Source: Pseudomonas syringae CC1557 (GTDB taxonomy: Bacteria > Pseudomonadota > Gammaproteobacteria > Pseudomonadales > Pseudomonadaceae). Taken from it: a stretch of 64,000 nt of DNA. Below the pieces are notes generated by a model. The model was not told where the DNA came from. It did no database searches and saw only the letters and a program-made list of their open reading frames with translations. Shown here one piece after another: positions 36,543 to 47,684 of this stretch. Position numbers and translations under genes: made by a program. The stretch covers positions 4,093,501 to 4,157,500 of the forward strand of contig NZ_CP007014.1 of NCBI RefSeq assembly GCF_000452705.1, written 5' to 3'. Position 1 is the stretch's first letter; every line of letters begins with the position of its first letter.

Positions 36543-37844
36543 TCAGTTCAGGTAAGGGGACCAGGAAGGTTCTCTGACTTCGCCTTGAGCGGTAGGAAGC
36601 GGGAGCCTTACGCGTCCGTTAATGGACACGAGCATCAAGACTCCCCGGCCCTGCTGGCGGGTGGCGTAGATTACCATGGTGCCGTTGGGCGCAACAGTAG
36701 GCGACTCGTCAAGGTTGCTATCTGTGAGGATTTTTACGCTACCGCGAGCCAAATCCTGCACTGCGACCTTGAAATTCGTGAAGCCGTCCTGCCGGTGAAT
36801 CATTACCAGCGTCTTTTCATCGGCTGACAATTTCGGGTTGGCATTGTAGTTACCCACGAACGTAACACGTTCGGCACCGCCGCCATTGATGTTCGTCTTG
36901 TAGATCTGTGGCTTGCCGCCACGGTCCGACGTGAAGTATAGCGTAGACCCGTCCTTGCCGAAGAAAGGTTCTGTATCAATAGAAGAATCGTTGGTGACGC
37001 GGCTCAACTGACGCGAAGCCAGATTCATCACGTAGATTTCCGGGTTGCCGTCCTTGGACAGGACGAATGCCAGCTTACTGCCGTCCGGGGACCACGCAGG
37101 TGCGCCGTTCAAGCCTTCGAAGTTGGTGATCTGCTCACGACGACCGGTATCGATATGCTGAACGAAGATGCGCGGACGCCTTTGTTCGAACGATACATAA
37201 GCGATGCGCTTGCCATCCGGTGCGAAACGCGGCGACAGAATCGGTTCGCGGGACTGCAACAGGGTTACTGCGCGAGCACCGTCGTAATCCGAACGCTGCA
37301 GGGTGTAACGCGTATTGCTCTCCGAGAAACGCTCGGCAGTCACGTACAACATGCGGGTTGAGAACGCTCCCTTGATACCGGTGAGCTTCTCGAACGATTG
37401 GTCGGCAATGTAATGGGCCATGTCGCGCAGTTGATCGTTAGTACCGGAGACATTGCCGGTCAATACCTGCTGCTCGGTCGCCACGTTGAACAATGCGTAT
37501 TGAATCTGCAGACGTCCACCGGCAGGCGTGATGTTGCCGACCATGACGTACTGAGCCCCCAGTGCTTTCCAGTCACGGAAAATGACTTCACTGGCCTGGG
37601 TCGGCAAGCTGATCATGTTCTGCTTTGGAATCGGCGCGTAGTAACCGGAGTTGCGCAGGTCGTTGCTCACGATCTCCGCCATGTCTTCCGGCAATACGCT
37701 ACCGCCCTGCCAACCGAATGGCACAACTGCGATTGGAGCAGCACGGTCACTGCCGCTGGTGACCAGAATGTTCTTTTCTTCTGCCGCAACCATTCCGGAT
37801 GCGAAACAGAGAACGACCAGCAGTCCTCGAAAAAGGTTGATCAC
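36543..37844 (-). CDS. tolB: Tol-Pal system beta-propeller protein TolB
   Basis: A 433-residue periplasmic protein with a signal peptide (about 1-21), an alpha/beta N-terminal domain and a six-bladed propeller. Blade repeats are recognisable from '[18 protein letters not shown]', '[17 protein letters not shown]' and '[12 protein letters not shown]'-type segments. It binds Pal and TolA. Its start overlaps the tolA stop by four bases (ATGA), which indicates coupling. Confidence 0.97.
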   Translation of the reverse strand: MINLFRGLLVVLCFASGMVAAEEKNILVTSGSDRAAPIAVVPFGWQGGSVLPEDMAEIVSNDLRNSGYYAPIPKQNMISLPTQASEVIFRDWKALGAQYVMVGNITPAGGRLQIQYALFNVATEQQVLTGNVSGTNDQLRDMAHYIADQSFEKLTGIKGAFSTRMLYVTAERFSESNTRYTLQRSDYDGARAVTLLQSREPILSPRFAPDGKRIAYVSFEQRRPRIFVQHIDTGRREQITNFEGLNGAPAWSPDGSKLAFVLSKDGNPEIYVMNLASRQLSRVTNDSSIDTEPFFGKDGSTLYFTSDRGGKPQIYKTNINGGGAERVTFVGNYNANPKLSADEKTLVMIHRQDGFTNFKVAVQDLARGSVKILTDSNLDESPTVAPNGTMVIYATRQQGRGVLMLVSINGRVRLPLPTAQGEVREPSWSPYLN

Positions 37845-38911
37845 AAGGCTAGATCTCCAGGTGTGAATGTCATCTTGAATGAACGATAGGGAGCGAAGTC
37901 AGCCGGCTTCAGACCCTGCATTTCTGTCAAACGTCCAATGTTCTTCACCGCTGCAACTGCAGAGCTGTCAAACGGCCCGTCACCACTGGACTTGGCAATC
38001 GATACGGAAGCAATCGTACCGTCCGGCAACATCCCTATCTGCAACGTTACCGACATGTTGTTACGTGCCGAAGGTGGACGGCTCCAGCCCTCAGACGCTC
38101 GAACACGAATCAGGTCATCGAAACTGCCTGCTGTTTCATCGCCCCGCTCATCAGCCAGAGCCTGTTGCCGCTCCGTTTTATCGGACAGCAAATCGGCCAG
38201 TGCCTGCGCCTTCTTGTCTTCAGCGGATTTACGTGCTGCTTCCTGCGCTTTCTTGGCGGAATCGGCAGCGGCTTTTTTCTTCGCGTCCTCGGCAGCCTTT
38301 TTCTTGGCGTCTTCTGCGGCCTTTTTCTTGGCCTCATCAGCAGCCTGTTTCTTGGCTTCCTCGGCAGCAGCTTTCTTGGCGTCTTCCTCGGCTTTTTTCT
38401 TGGCCTCGTCTTCAGCCTTTTTCTTGGCTATGTCAGCCAGCTGTTTCTCTTCAACCTTTTTGGCGTCGGCAACCTTCTTGGCCTCGTCGGCTTTCTTGGC
38501 ATCGTCAGCCTTTTTGGCCTCTTCTGCTTTCTGCTCGGACTTTTTGGCTTCGTCGGCGGCTTTTTGCTCTTCGGCTTTTTGAGCCGACTCTTCTTTCTTT
38601 TGTTCCGCAGCTTTTACAGCTTCCTGCTTAAGCTGCTCGATCTTTTTCTGCTCCAACTGCTCGACTTCAGTCTGTCGCGCAGCAGTTTTCTTCGCCTCAC
38701 CGGCAATCTTCTGGTTGGTCTGGGTTGTGGCCTGGCTCTTGGATTTGAGCTGATAGAGCGTTGCCTGAACGATAGGCTTGGCTTCGGGCAGATCCGGAGT
38801 CATGGCAAAACTGACGAACAGCATGCCAAAAATAAGGATATGCAATGCCACGGCCCAGACACTGGGCCAGAAGTAGCTTTCCGAGGCGGACGGCTCTCGA
38901 ATCGGCTGCAT
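37841..38911 (-). CDS. tolA: Tol system energy-transducing protein TolA
   Basis: A 356-residue inner-membrane protein. One N-terminal anchor ('[20 protein letters not shown]', residues about 18-37) is followed by a long Ala/Lys/Glu helical rod (about 75-245, rich in KKKAEE and DAKK units) and a C-terminal TonB-like domain that meets Pal and TolB. The rod DNA is made of short imperfect repeats. The start overlaps the tolR stop by one base. Confidence 0.96.
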   Translation of the reverse strand: MQPIREPSASESYFWPSVWAVALHILIFGMLFVSFAMTPDLPEAKPIVQATLYQLKSKSQATTQTNQKIAGEAKKTAARQTEVEQLEQKKIEQLKQEAVKAAEQKKEESAQKAEEQKAADEAKKSEQKAEEAKKADDAKKADEAKKVADAKKVEEKQLADIAKKKAEDEAKKKAEEDAKKAAAEEAKKQAADEAKKKAAEDAKKKAAEDAKKKAAADSAKKAQEAARKSAEDKKAQALADLLSDKTERQQALADERGDETAGSFDDLIRVRASEGWSRPPSARNNMSVTLQIGMLPDGTIASVSIAKSSGDGPFDSSAVAAVKNIGRLTEMQGLKPADFAPYRSFKMTFTPGDLAL

Positions 38912-39375
38912 CAGGGTGCCTCGGTAATCAAGCCAACATTCCCGACCCCGGCTTTCTGCAGCCCGCCCATCGTGCCCATGACCGAGCCATAATCGACGGT
39001 CTTGTCACCACGAATGAAAACCTGCGTCTGCTTGCCTGCGTCACGACCGGCAGCGACGATCTTGGTCACCGCCGCAGTCAATTGCGGCAGGGTCATTGCC
39101 TTGTCCATCTGTTTGTCGGTATCGACTTCGCTGCCAAGGTTCCAGTAATAGGTCTTGTCAGCCTTGATCGAAATGGTCAGGACCTGATTGTTGTTGTCCT
39201 GCGGCAAAGCCTCGCTGGAGACCTTGGGCAAGTCGACCTTCACGCCCTGGTTGATCATGGGAGCCGTCACCATGAAAATCACGAGCAACACCAACATCAC
39301 GTCGATGTAGGGCACTACGTTCATTTCGGCGACCGGCTTGCGTTTCCTGCGACGATCTCGAGCGATTAAAGCCAT
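38911..39375 (-). CDS. tolR: Tol system proton-channel subunit TolR
   Basis: A 154-residue ExbD-type inner-membrane protein. A single helix 'YIDVMLVLLVIFMVTAPM' carries the Asp that takes part in proton flow, followed by a periplasmic domain. With TolQ it energises TolA. It lies 14 bp after tolQ and overlaps tolA. Confidence 0.96.
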   Translation of the reverse strand: MALIARDRRRKRKPVAEMNVVPYIDVMLVLLVIFMVTAPMINQGVKVDLPKVSSEALPQDNNNQVLTISIKADKTYYWNLGSEVDTDKQMDKAMTLPQLTAAVTKIVAAGRDAGKQTQVFIRGDKTVDYGSVMGTMGGLQKAGVGNVGLITEAP

Positions 39376-39389
39376 GGGGAATTACCTGC

Positions 39390-40085
39390 TCACTCTTCGC
39401 TGGTATGCACTTTACGGTGCAGGATGGCCTGGAACTCGTCAGCAAACGTGTAATAACGGCTGATCAAGGTCTCACTGCGCGCGGCGAAACGGTTGTAGGC
39501 AATAACGGCCGGGATGGCTGCAAACAGGCCAATGGCCGTTGCAATCAGCGCTTCGGCAATACCCGGCGCTACAGTAGCCAGCGTTGCCTGCTGGGCAGTT
39601 GCGAGACCGCGGAAGGAGTTCATGATCCCCCATACAGTACCGAACAGACCCACATAAGGACTGGTGGAACCTACGGTCGCCAGGTAAGGCAGACCGGCTT
39701 CGAGCTTTTCTTCCTCGCGCGAAATCGCAACACGCATGGCGCGCGCCACACCTTCCATGACCGCATCAGGATCGACACCGGACTGCTGACGCAGACGGGA
39801 AAACTCCTTGAAGCCGGCGCGGAAGATCTGTTCGACACCCGAGTCCGGATCAGGGTTGCTGCCCGCCTGACGGTACAGTTTCGACAAGTCGATACCGGAC
39901 CAGAAGCGCTCTTCAAAGCTGTCCAGTGCACGCCGACCTGCACGCAGCATATTGCTGCGCTGAAAAATCACGATCCACGAGGTGACCGAAGCGGCTACCA
40001 GAATCAGCATCACCAACTGAACAACAATGCTGGCATTGCTGACCAAACTCCACATGGAGGAATGGTCGACGACGTTAGCTTCCAC
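39390..40085 (-). CDS. tolQ: Tol system proton-channel subunit TolQ
   Basis: A 231-residue ExbB-type inner-membrane protein with three helices: near residues 15-40, '[15 protein letters not shown]' at about 140-155, and '[15 protein letters not shown]' at about 175-195 with the conserved Thr/Ala face. It overlaps the end of ybgC by 11 bp, the usual order ybgC-tolQ-tolR-tolA-tolB-pal-cpoB. Confidence 0.96.
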   Translation of the reverse strand: MEANVVDHSSMWSLVSNASIVVQLVMLILVAASVTSWIVIFQRSNMLRAGRRALDSFEERFWSGIDLSKLYRQAGSNPDPDSGVEQIFRAGFKEFSRLRQQSGVDPDAVMEGVARAMRVAISREEEKLEAGLPYLATVGSTSPYVGLFGTVWGIMNSFRGLATAQQATLATVAPGIAEALIATAIGLFAAIPAVIAYNRFAARSETLISRYYTFADEFQAILHRKVHTSEE

Positions 40086-40542
40086 GCTTTATCTCCTGCT
40101 CTGAATGTATGCCCGCGCCGCTCTGGTCGGCAAAGGCCGCTCGCAAAGCTTCGGGAATGGCCCGGGGTTTAAAACTATCGGCGCGTACACACGCCACCAG
40201 GAACTGCCCTTCGCAAAGCAGTGTTGTATCTGACGCCCGCCTGATCTGCTGTGTAAAACGCAGGCTGACGCGATTCAATTCGGTTACTTCTGCACTGACA
40301 AGCAGCTCGTCATCCAGCCGCGCCGGCTTGTGATAACGCGCTTCACTGGAGTGCACGACAAATAAAAGGTTTTCCTGCGCCAGTTCGGACTGGGCAAAGC
40401 CCAGATCCCGTAGCCGCTCGGTACGAGCCCGCTCCATGAATTTCAGATAATTGACGTAGTAGACGATGCCGCCAGCATCGGTGTCCTCGTAATAAACGCG
40501 ACAGCGATGTGCAAACGACTGAACCCCGTTTTGCGCGCGCAT
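40075..40542 (-). CDS. ybgC: Tol-Pal-associated acyl-CoA thioesterase YbgC
   Basis: A 155-residue hot-dog fold thioesterase. The active-site helix region '[20 protein letters not shown]' has the catalytic Asp and 'FMERARTE' follows. YbgC hydrolyses short-chain acyl-CoA or binds acyl carrier protein in phospholipid metabolism. It heads the tol cluster with a 134-bp gap to ruvB, where a promoter probably lies. Confidence 0.94.
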   Translation of the reverse strand: MRAQNGVQSFAHRCRVYYEDTDAGGIVYYVNYLKFMERARTERLRDLGFAQSELAQENLLFVVHSSEARYHKPARLDDELLVSAEVTELNRVSLRFTQQIRRASDTTLLCEGQFLVACVRADSFKPRAIPEALRAAFADQSGAGIHSEQEIKRGS

Positions 40543-40676
40543 ACTCTAGTGCTTACTCCTCAGGTTGCCAATCGGGTCAGGCAACTGTTTTTCAACGTTT
40601 TGCCACTTGTTTATCGGTATCGGCTGCAAGACTGGCAATGTGACCACGCCAGGCAGGAATAAATTGCAAACCATCA

Positions 40677-41738
40677 CTATAAATCCGCCGAATCATCGAC
40701 AAAATCACCCGCCACTGGCATCTCACCCATTCTCGCGGGAATGTTCAACCCGAAATGCAGATACGCATGACGGGTGACCACACGCCCGCGAGGTGTGCGC
40801 ATGATATAGCCTTGCTGGATCAAATAGGGCTCCAGCACGTCTTCAATTGTGTGACGTTCTTCGCTGATGGCCGCCGCAAGACTGTCGACGCCCACCGGGC
40901 CGCCGTCAAACTTCTCGATCATGGTCAGCAGCAGGCGCCGATCCTGATGATCGAAGCCGTGCTCATCGACATCCAGCAGATTCAGCGCCTTGTCAGCAGT
41001 CTCCCGGGTGATCTGCCCATTGCCACGCACTTCGGCGAAATCCCGTACGCGACGCAGCAACCTATTAGCGATCCGCGGCGTACCACGCGCACGCCTGGCG
41101 ATCTCGAAAGCACCCTTTGGCTCGATGACCAGACCAAGAATGCCTGCCGAGCGCGATACGATCGTCGACAGATCGGCGATGTTGTAGAACTCTAGACGCT
41201 GCACAATCCCGAAACGGTCACGCAGCGGATTGGTCAGCATACCGGCGCGAGTGGTCGCCCCCACCAGCGTGAATGGTGGCAGATCGAGTTTGATGGAGCG
41301 CGCTGCAGGACCTTCACCAATCATGATGTCGAGCTGAAAATCTTCCATCGCCGGATAAAGCACTTCCTCGACAATCGGTGATAGCCGATGAATCTCGTCG
41401 ATGAACAGCACATCGTTGGGCTCAAGATTGGTCAGGATTGCCGCCAGGTCACCTGGCCGCTCAAGCACCGGGCCCGAAGTACTCTTGATCGACACGCCCA
41501 TTTCCTGGGCAATGATGTTGGCAAGCGTGGTTTTGCCCAGGCCGGGCGGCCCGAAGATCAACGTATGGTCCAGCGCCTCGTTACGGCCCCGCGCAGCCTG
41601 GATAAACAACTCCATCTGCTCGCGCACGGTGGGCTGGCCTATATAGTCCGCCAGGCTCAGCGGTCGAATGGCACGGTCCATCTGCTCATCGCGATCGCGG
41701 CCACCGGCGGCGGTTATCAGGCGGTCGGCTTCTATCAC
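40677..41738 (-). CDS. ruvB: Holliday junction branch migration helicase RuvB
   Basis: A 353-residue AAA+ motor. Walker A '[12 protein letters not shown]' is near residue 65, Walker B '[10 protein letters not shown]' near 113, and the sensor/arginine segment '[18 protein letters not shown]' near 160-177. A C-terminal winged helix follows. Its GTG start follows directly after the ruvA TAA with no gap, so the two genes are translationally coupled. Confidence 0.97.
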   Translation of the reverse strand: MIEADRLITAAGGRDRDEQMDRAIRPLSLADYIGQPTVREQMELFIQAARGRNEALDHTLIFGPPGLGKTTLANIIAQEMGVSIKSTSGPVLERPGDLAAILTNLEPNDVLFIDEIHRLSPIVEEVLYPAMEDFQLDIMIGEGPAARSIKLDLPPFTLVGATTRAGMLTNPLRDRFGIVQRLEFYNIADLSTIVSRSAGILGLVIEPKGAFEIARRARGTPRIANRLLRRVRDFAEVRGNGQITRETADKALNLLDVDEHGFDHQDRRLLLTMIEKFDGGPVGVDSLAAAISEERHTIEDVLEPYLIQQGYIMRTPRGRVVTRHAYLHFGLNIPARMGEMPVAGDFVDDSADL

Positions 41739-42347
41739 TTAACCCATCCCCTTCAACGCACGACGAATCAGATCTGCACTGCTCAAGTCTTTTTCCTTGA
41801 TGGCGGAGACTGCCTTGCTGGCCTCCTGCGGCTTGTAGCCCAGCGAAATAAGCGCGCTCACCGCATCCGACTCGGCCGACGCCACTGGCTCGGGCTGGTT
41901 CGGACCATTGGAAACCAGCGCGAAGGTTCCTGGCAATGACTCCCAGGCCTTGAACCGGTCCTTGAGCTCAACCAGCAGACGCTCGGCAGTCTTCTTGCCG
42001 ACGCCAGGGATTCGAGTCAGCGCCGACGTATCCTGCGCCTGAACACAACGCACCAGTTCATCGACTTCCAGGCCGGACATCAATGCCAGCGCCAGCTTCG
42101 GACCGACTCCGTTGAGACGGATCAGTTCGCGAAACAGCTCGCGCTCACGCTTTTCATAAAAACCATACAGCAGATGCGCATCCTCGCGGACCACCAGATG
42201 GGTGTGCAACGTCACGGGCTCGCCGACATGCGGCAGCCGATACAGCGTCGTCATCGGTACTTCCAGCTCATAGCCGACACCGTTGACGTCCAAAACCAGA
42301 TGCGGAGGCTGTTTTTCAGCCAGAAACCCGCGTAAACGTCCAATCAC
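41739..42347 (-). CDS. ruvA: Holliday junction DNA-binding protein RuvA
   Basis: A 202-residue tetramerising protein that holds the four-way junction flat. The N-terminal OB domain begins '[15 protein letters not shown]'. Two helix-hairpin-helix motifs follow ('[18 protein letters not shown]', '[19 protein letters not shown]'), then a flexible linker and domain III. GTG at 42347 is chosen: AAGGA precedes it and the length then matches the family; an ATG-only reading adds 50 spurious residues. Confidence 0.96.
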   Translation of the reverse strand: MIGRLRGFLAEKQPPHLVLDVNGVGYELEVPMTTLYRLPHVGEPVTLHTHLVVREDAHLLYGFYEKRERELFRELIRLNGVGPKLALALMSGLEVDELVRCVQAQDTSALTRIPGVGKKTAERLLVELKDRFKAWESLPGTFALVSNGPNQPEPVASAESDAVSALISLGYKPQEASKAVSAIKEKDLSSADLIRRALKGMG

Positions 42348-42450
42348 GATGCAAATCCTTTCGTGTTGCCGGTCGCTTGCGCAAAGAAGCTGGATACAGA
42401 CATCACAGCAGCCACCCGACCAAGTAAAAATATGCGTAAGAATGAGGCCA

Positions 42451-42975
42451 TCAGAGCCGCAACCGCCCACCGCGACTGCGCGCAGTACCCAACCCATGGG
42501 GAATCAGACTGGAGCGCGTATGCGCGTGACACAGTGCAATGGCGAGCGCATCGGATGCGTCGATCTGCGGCTTCTGGGTCAATTTGAGCAGGTGCATGAC
42601 CATCATCATCACCTGGTCTTTATTCGCGCCGCCGGTTCCTGCCACCGCCTGCTTGACCTGAGTCGCCGTGTACTCGGCGATTTCCAGCGCCTCTTCGGCA
42701 CCGGCCACGATCGCCGCACCTCTGGCCTGTCCCAGCTTCAACGCAGAATCGGCGTTGCGTGCCATGAAAACCTTTTCGATGCCCATAGTGACGGGACCGT
42801 AGGTCTTGATGACCTCTCTGACACCACGATAGACAATCTGCAGACGCTCATGCAGCTCGCCGCTACCGGTGCGAATACACCCCGACGCAACGTAGACACA
42901 GCCGCGCCCGGTATCGCGCACTACGCCATAGCCGGTGATTCGCGAACCGGGGTCGATACCAAGAATAAGAGTCAT
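42451..42975 (-). CDS. ruvC: Holliday junction resolvase RuvC
   Basis: A 174-residue RNase-H-fold endonuclease that cuts four-way junctions. Catalytic acidic residues are seen in '[14 protein letters not shown]' (Asp), '[10 protein letters not shown]' (Glu) and '[15 protein letters not shown]' (Asp pair). Order ruvC-ruvA-ruvB is standard. A 131-bp gap containing a large hairpin separates it from yebC. Confidence 0.97.
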   Translation of the reverse strand: MTLILGIDPGSRITGYGVVRDTGRGCVYVASGCIRTGSGELHERLQIVYRGVREVIKTYGPVTMGIEKVFMARNADSALKLGQARGAAIVAGAEEALEIAEYTATQVKQAVAGTGGANKDQVMMMVMHLLKLTQKPQIDASDALAIALCHAHTRSSLIPHGLGTARSRGGRLRL

Positions 42976-43027
42976 AACGCCTGCAGCTTGAGAGAATCAC
43001 GCAAAAACGATGTATGCAGCATAAAGG

Positions 43028-43084
43028 CAGAAGCCGGAGGCCGATAGCTGCGTGATGATCACGGCTTCGCACCTCCGGCTTCTG
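43028..43084. repeat. 57-nt stem-loop between yebC and ruvC
   Basis: Perfect 13-bp arms (CAGAAGCCGGAGG and its complement) enclose a 31-nt loop, which itself holds CGTGAT-G-ATCACG. There is no T-run, so it is more likely an mRNA-stabilising or REP-like element than a terminator. Confidence 0.75.
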
Positions 43085-43106
43085 ACACGGTACTGCCTGT
43101 CGGCTG

Positions 43107-43853
43107 TCAGCCCAGCTGTTCCATGACGTCGTCAGGAATTTCCGCGTTCGAGTAGACGTTCTGCACGTCATCCAGGTCCTCAAGCATGTCGATCAGCTTG
43201 AGCACCTTTTCAGCGGTTTCCAGATCCAGCACGGCACTGGTCGTCGGCAACATGACGACTTCCGCATCTGCGGCCTTGAAACCTGCAGCTTCCAGCGCGT
43301 TACGTACTGCATAGAATCCGGAGAAAGATGTAAACACATCGATCGAGCCGTCTTCGTTGGTCACGACGTCATCGGCATCCGCTTCCATGGCCGCTTCGAT
43401 CAATGCATCTTCATCGACGCCTGCGGCAAAGGAAATCTGCCCCTTGCGATCGAACAGATAGGCGACCGAGCCGTCAGTGCCGAGATTGCCACCACACTTG
43501 GTGAACGCATGGCGAACAGCCGCGGCGGTGCGGTTGCGGTTGTCAGTCATGGTTTCGACCATGACAGCCACGCCACCAGGTCCGTAACCTTCATAACCCA
43601 GTTCTTCGACGTCATCGCCGTCGGACGCACCTACGCCACGTGCCACTGCACGATCAATGGTGTCGCGGGTCATGTTGGCACCGAGCGCCTTGTCCAGTGC
43701 GAGACGCAGACGCGGGTTGGAGCCCGGATCGCCGCCGCCCTGACGTGCAGCAACCGTCAGCTCACGAATCCACTTGGTGAAAATCTTGCCTTTTTTGGCA
43801 TCCTGACGCTCTTTGCGGTGCTTGATGTTCGCCCACTTAGAATGACCTGCCAT
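43107..43853 (-). CDS. yebC: YebC/PmpR-family protein
   Basis: A 248-residue protein of the YebC/TACO1 family. Members act as DNA-binding regulators (PmpR in P. aeruginosa represses quinolone signalling) and, in recent work, as translation factors at difficult stretches. The N-terminus '[15 protein letters not shown]' and '[18 protein letters not shown]' near residue 97 are diagnostic. ATG at 43853 sets the family length. It sits between aspS and ruvC, the common gammaproteobacterial order. Confidence 0.95.
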   Translation of the reverse strand: MAGHSKWANIKHRKERQDAKKGKIFTKWIRELTVAARQGGGDPGSNPRLRLALDKALGANMTRDTIDRAVARGVGASDGDDVEELGYEGYGPGGVAVMVETMTDNRNRTAAAVRHAFTKCGGNLGTDGSVAYLFDRKGQISFAAGVDEDALIEAAMEADADDVVTNEDGSIDVFTSFSGFYAVRNALEAAGFKAADAEVVMLPTTSAVLDLETAEKVLKLIDMLEDLDDVQNVYSNAEIPDDVMEQLG

Positions 43854-43970
43854 TTTTCGCTCCGGATTCTTTTGAAACACTTTCACCTTTCGCCGATAAC
43901 CAACATGGCAAAAAGCTTCAATCAATAAGGGATAAATGCAGGGCGCATCAGTGATACGCCCTGCCCGACA

Positions 43971-45746
43971 TCACTCGGCCTTTGGCTGCTCGCGCAGACG
44001 GATGTGCAGCTCGCGCAACGCCTTGGCATCGACAACGCCAGGCGCCTGGGTCATGACATCGGCCGCGCTCTGGGTTTTCGGGAACGCGATCACTTCACGG
44101 ATCGATTGCGCGCCGGTCATCAGCATGACCAAACGGTCAAGGCCGAAAGCCAGACCGCCGTGCGGCGGTGCACCGTACTTCAAGGCATCGAGCAGGAAGC
44201 CAAACTTCTCCTGCTGCTCGTCTTCGGCAATGCCCAGCAGGCGGAAGACCGCCTGTTGCATTTCCTTGCGGTGGATACGGATCGAACCGCCACCCAGCTC
44301 GGTGCCGTTGAGGACCATGTCATAGGCACGGGACAGCGCCGTTGCAGGGTTCGCTTCCAGCTCTTCAGGCGTGCACTTGGGTGCAGTGAACGGGTGGTGC
44401 AACGCAGTGAAGCTGCCGTCGTCGTTTTCTTCGAACATCGGGAAATCGACGACCCACATCGGCGCCCATTCGCAGGTGTGCAGCTTGAGGTCGTTACCGA
44501 TCTTGATCCGCAGCGCGCCGAGAGCCTCGCTGACGACCTTGAACTTGTCGGCACCGAAGAACACGATATCGCCATCGACAGCACCCACGCGATCAAGGAT
44601 CACGTTCAGGTTGTCTTCAGGGATGAACTTGACGATCGGTGACTGCAAGCCTTCCGGCCCTTTCGCGCGCTCGTTGACCTTGATGTAGGCCAGGCCTTTG
44701 GCACCGTAGATGCTGACGAACTTGGTGTAATCGTCGATCTGGCTACGCGCCATGCTGGCAGCGCCCGGTACACGGAGTGCAGCAACACGGCCTTTAGGAT
44801 CGTTGGCCGGACCGCTGAATACCTTGAACTCGACACCGGTGAGCTGATCGGCCACGTCTACCAGTTCCAGCGGGTTACGCAGGTCAGGCTTGTCGGAACC
44901 GTAGCGACGCATGGCTTCTTCGAAAGTCATGTGCGGGAATTCGGCGAACTCCAGGTCCAGGACTTCCTTGAACAACTGACGAACCATCTTCTCGGTCAGA
45001 CCGATGATGTCTTCTTCATTGAGGAAGCTGGTTTCAATGTCGATCTGGGTGAATTCCGGCTGGCGGTCGGCACGCAGGTCTTCGTCGCGGAAGCACTTGG
45101 CAATCTGGTAGTAACGGTCGAAACCGGCCACCATCAGCAATTGCTTGAACAACTGCGGCGATTGCGGCAGAGCAAAGAAACTGCCTGGGTGTGTGCGGCT
45201 AGGGACCAGATAGTCACGAGCGCCTTCCGGCGTTGCACGGGTCAGGATCGGCGTCTCGACATCGAGGAAGCCGTTTTCATCCAGGTAGCGACGGATACTG
45301 GTCGTGATTCGCGAGCGCAGACGCAGCTTTTCAGCCATTTCCGGGCGACGCAGATCGATAAAGCGATAGCGCAGGCGCGTTTCCTCGCCCACATCGGAAT
45401 ATTCGTTCAGCGGGAACGGAGGCGTCTCGGACTCGTTCAGGACTTCGAGTTCGTAACCCAGAACTTCGATGGCACCCGACGCCATGTTGGCATTCACTGC
45501 ACCGGCAGGACGGGCACGGACCTTGCCAACGACCTTGACGACGTACTCGCTGCGAACACGGTCGGCAGCGGCAAAGCTGTCTGCACGATCAGGGTCGAAC
45601 ACTACTTGAGCCATGCCTTCACGGTCACGGATGTCGAGGAAAATCACGCCCCCGTGGTCACGACGACGGTGGACCCATCCGCAAAGGGTAATTTCCTGAC
45701 CTTCCAGACTCTCGTTCAGTTGGCCGCAATAATGGCTGCGCATCAT
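43971..45746 (-). CDS. aspS: Aspartate-tRNA ligase (aspartyl/asparaginyl type)
   Basis: A 591-residue class IIb synthetase. The N-terminal OB fold binds the anticodon ('[19 protein letters not shown]' region). Motif 2 is '[20 protein letters not shown]' around residue 215, and motif 3 is '[13 protein letters not shown]' near the C-terminus. Pseudomonads usually lack AsnRS and their AspRS also charges tRNA-Asn for GatCAB, so the same may hold here. ATG at 45746 gives the standard length; the frame is open upstream through a structured leader. Confidence 0.97.
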   Translation of the reverse strand: MMRSHYCGQLNESLEGQEITLCGWVHRRRDHGGVIFLDIRDREGMAQVVFDPDRADSFAAADRVRSEYVVKVVGKVRARPAGAVNANMASGAIEVLGYELEVLNESETPPFPLNEYSDVGEETRLRYRFIDLRRPEMAEKLRLRSRITTSIRRYLDENGFLDVETPILTRATPEGARDYLVPSRTHPGSFFALPQSPQLFKQLLMVAGFDRYYQIAKCFRDEDLRADRQPEFTQIDIETSFLNEEDIIGLTEKMVRQLFKEVLDLEFAEFPHMTFEEAMRRYGSDKPDLRNPLELVDVADQLTGVEFKVFSGPANDPKGRVAALRVPGAASMARSQIDDYTKFVSIYGAKGLAYIKVNERAKGPEGLQSPIVKFIPEDNLNVILDRVGAVDGDIVFFGADKFKVVSEALGALRIKIGNDLKLHTCEWAPMWVVDFPMFEENDDGSFTALHHPFTAPKCTPEELEANPATALSRAYDMVLNGTELGGGSIRIHRKEMQQAVFRLLGIAEDEQQEKFGFLLDALKYGAPPHGGLAFGLDRLVMLMTGAQSIREVIAFPKTQSAADVMTQAPGVVDAKALRELHIRLREQPKAE

Positions 45747-45800
45747 GATGGTGTTTTCACTTCTCGTAATTCGAAATTCGGTGAGGGCCTTCGCTCCTGG

Positions 45801-45875
45801 CTTGCACTCGGCAGTGCGAGGCTTTGGCGAGAAGCCAAGGCCAGCGTTGGCTCGCGCAGATTCACGCAGAGCCAA
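45801..45875 (-). promoter_or_regulatory. Structured aspS leader with three hairpins
   Basis: Three stem-loops in a row lie 55-130 nt before the aspS start: CTTGCACT/AGTGCGAG around CGGC (45801-45820), CTTTGGC/AGCCAAGG-type arms (45822-45840), and TTGGCTC/GAGCCAA with a further GCG/CGC step (45847-45875). No ORF or T-run explains them. Control of aspS through RNA structure is a possibility only. Confidence 0.45.
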
Positions 45876-46046
45876 GCCCTTCAGCAAGACGGGAGATTAT
45901 ATAGAGTAAATTGACACCGTGCAGCCGAGAGAACCTATCCGGCCCGGATAAGTTCGTCACGACCCTGCATTCAAGCGATTGAGTCGCGAACGCGGGAAAG
46001 CGCAGGTACGCCTGGGCATGCCTGCGTGAATGAGGAAGACACTGAT

Positions 46047-46391
46047 CTAAGCGTAGGAAATATTCACCGGGTCAGCCTTGAGCAGATGCGCGACACAGAC
46101 CACACGAATCAGACCACTGAAATTCTTCACCCCTCCGTAGCGCAGGTGGACTTCTCTATCTATGTAGGACAGCACTGTATTGACCGAACACTCGTTGGAA
46201 CTCGCAATACCGGAAAGAACATTCCAGTACACTTTTTCCAGGCGCAGACAGGTTGCCAGGCCGTTCAGCCGAACCGATTTGGAATGAGGCTCTGCCAGCA
46301 TCATATTAAAATCTTCGACAAAAGGATCATGGCGTATTTCCGCCTCTCGATTTAAGACTCTTACCTCTCGCTCAACATCTCTGACTGTCAC
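46047..46391 (-). CDS. Ribbon-helix-helix domain protein (RHH_4 type)
   Basis: A 114-residue probable DNA-binding protein. Residues about 39-105 fit the RHH_4 pattern: 'KSVRLNGLATCLRLEKVYW' as the ribbon, then helices with 'SVNTVLSYIDREV' and 'FSGLIRVVCVAHLL'. GTG at 46391 is chosen because AAAGGTGG lies five nt upstream; another GTG at 46400 is inside that site. No toxin partner is adjacent, so an antitoxin role is not supported. The upstream DNA is strongly AT-rich. Confidence 0.75.
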   Translation of the reverse strand: MTVRDVEREVRVLNREAEIRHDPFVEDFNMMLAEPHSKSVRLNGLATCLRLEKVYWNVLSGIASSNECSVNTVLSYIDREVHLRYGGVKNFSGLIRVVCVAHLLKADPVNISYA

Positions 46392-46743
46392 AATGGCCAC
46401 CTTTGAATAACTGAATTTAAAATCAAGAAAGAAATATTTAAAAACAAATAAATACGTCATCTATAGAACCGTATTCGAGATTTTATATCCAGCGGGGGGC
46501 ATACCTTAATAGTGTAGGATTTGGCTACAGAAACAAGCGGAATGTAGTTTTGCACTGAGGAGACAGTGGCGAAAAGCGCGACGGAATGACGTTAGAGCGG
46601 AATCATGCACTGACAGAAGCCAAAAGCAGCAAACAACCTGACTGATGTGCGACAGGAGCCTGAAGCACTGGCGACAAGCCTTAATGCCCCCAGGCGCCCA
46701 TCTGAAAGCAGGCGAGCGACCCTTACGACCACTCGCCCAAGCT
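46392..46743. other. AT-rich upstream region of the RHH gene
   Basis: About 350 bp between the RHH gene and the Dps-like gene. The first 110 bp are very AT-rich (for example 46420-46470) and probably hold the RHH promoter on the minus strand. The rest lies downstream of the Dps-like stop. A minus-strand frame at 46506-46790 overlaps the Dps-like gene and is not called. Confidence 0.45.
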
Positions 46744-47217
46744 TTATTTGGACTCGAGCATCGAGCGCAGCATCCAGGCAGTTTTTTCATGCACCTGCAT
46801 GCGTTGCGTCAACAGATCGGCGGTCGGCTCATCGCTGACCTTATCCAAAAGCGGAAAGATACTACGAGCAGTGCGGACAACAGCCTCTTGACCCTGAACC
46901 AGGCTTCTGATCATATCTTCGGCACTTGGCACACCTTCTTCTTCTTTGATGGAAGACAGGCGAGCATAGGTGGAATAAGTACCAGGAGCCGGAAAGCCCA
47001 ACGCACGAATACGTTCGGCAATAGAGTCAACTGCAAGTGCCAACTCGTTATATTGCTCTTCAAACATCAGGTGCAACGTGCGAAACATAGGCCCACTGAC
47101 GTTCCAGTGGAAGTTATGAGTCTTGAGATACAGCACATAAGTATCCGAGAGCAGATGCGAAAGACCGTCCACGATCGACTTACGATCTTCTTCACTGATA
47201 CCGATATCGATTGCCAT
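46744..47217 (-). CDS. dps: Dps-family ferritin-like protein
   Basis: A 157-residue mini-ferritin that stores iron, consumes peroxide and may protect DNA. The dinuclear ferroxidase site at the subunit interface is visible in '[20 protein letters not shown]' (His and Trp), 'FEEQYNEL' (Glu) and '[11 protein letters not shown]' (Asp/Glu). The N-terminal tail is short with few Lys residues, so tight DNA binding is uncertain. It is monocistronic. Confidence 0.92.
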   Translation of the reverse strand: MAIDIGISEEDRKSIVDGLSHLLSDTYVLYLKTHNFHWNVSGPMFRTLHLMFEEQYNELALAVDSIAERIRALGFPAPGTYSTYARLSSIKEEEGVPSAEDMIRSLVQGQEAVVRTARSIFPLLDKVSDEPTADLLTQRMQVHEKTAWMLRSMLESK

Positions 47218-47684
47218 GTTTCATGCCCTTTTGGTGAGGATTGAAAATCAGTAACGACCCCTACTCTATCAAGAGAACCGGAGCGGCGCAGCTTTCCGTG
47301 GCGCGACGCGGCAAGCGGGTACTGCCCGATGCACATTCAGCACAGCCCTCTCCCGACCATGGGGCACCTCATCTGCGTGCACATTCCGTTACGCTCAGGT
47401 GAAAACCCCGAGTCATGGCGGGAGCGCTCTGGACCGGTAGCCGCAGAGGCAGCGTCGATAAAGCGGGCGCCAATGACTGCGAAACACTACAGCCGTCATC
47501 AATTGCTGATTTGAGTAGGATCAGGCTTTGCTGTTAAATACACAGCGTGTCGCCAATGAGTTGCCATCCAGCGTTGGCGCATAGGCTGGCCAACCGTTCG
47601 TGCATCACGCCTCCTCTTGTTCAGAAGCGTACCGGCCGTTACCAGCTATTTCTTGTAATCCTTCTTGCATGTGAGCTTTTTAAA
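47218..47684. other. Divergent gap between dps and the CSD membrane gene
   Basis: About 467 bp expected to contain the dps promoter (left) and the promoter and 5' leader of the cold-shock-domain gene (right). The frame of the latter stays open from 47547, but no ribosome site supports an earlier start. I see no other gene, repeat or hairpin. Confidence 0.45.

Noticed and set aside
38250..38700. Dense short repeats considered as a microsatellite or mobile repeat
   Set aside because: They encode the Ala/Lys/Glu rod of TolA, a normal feature of that gene.
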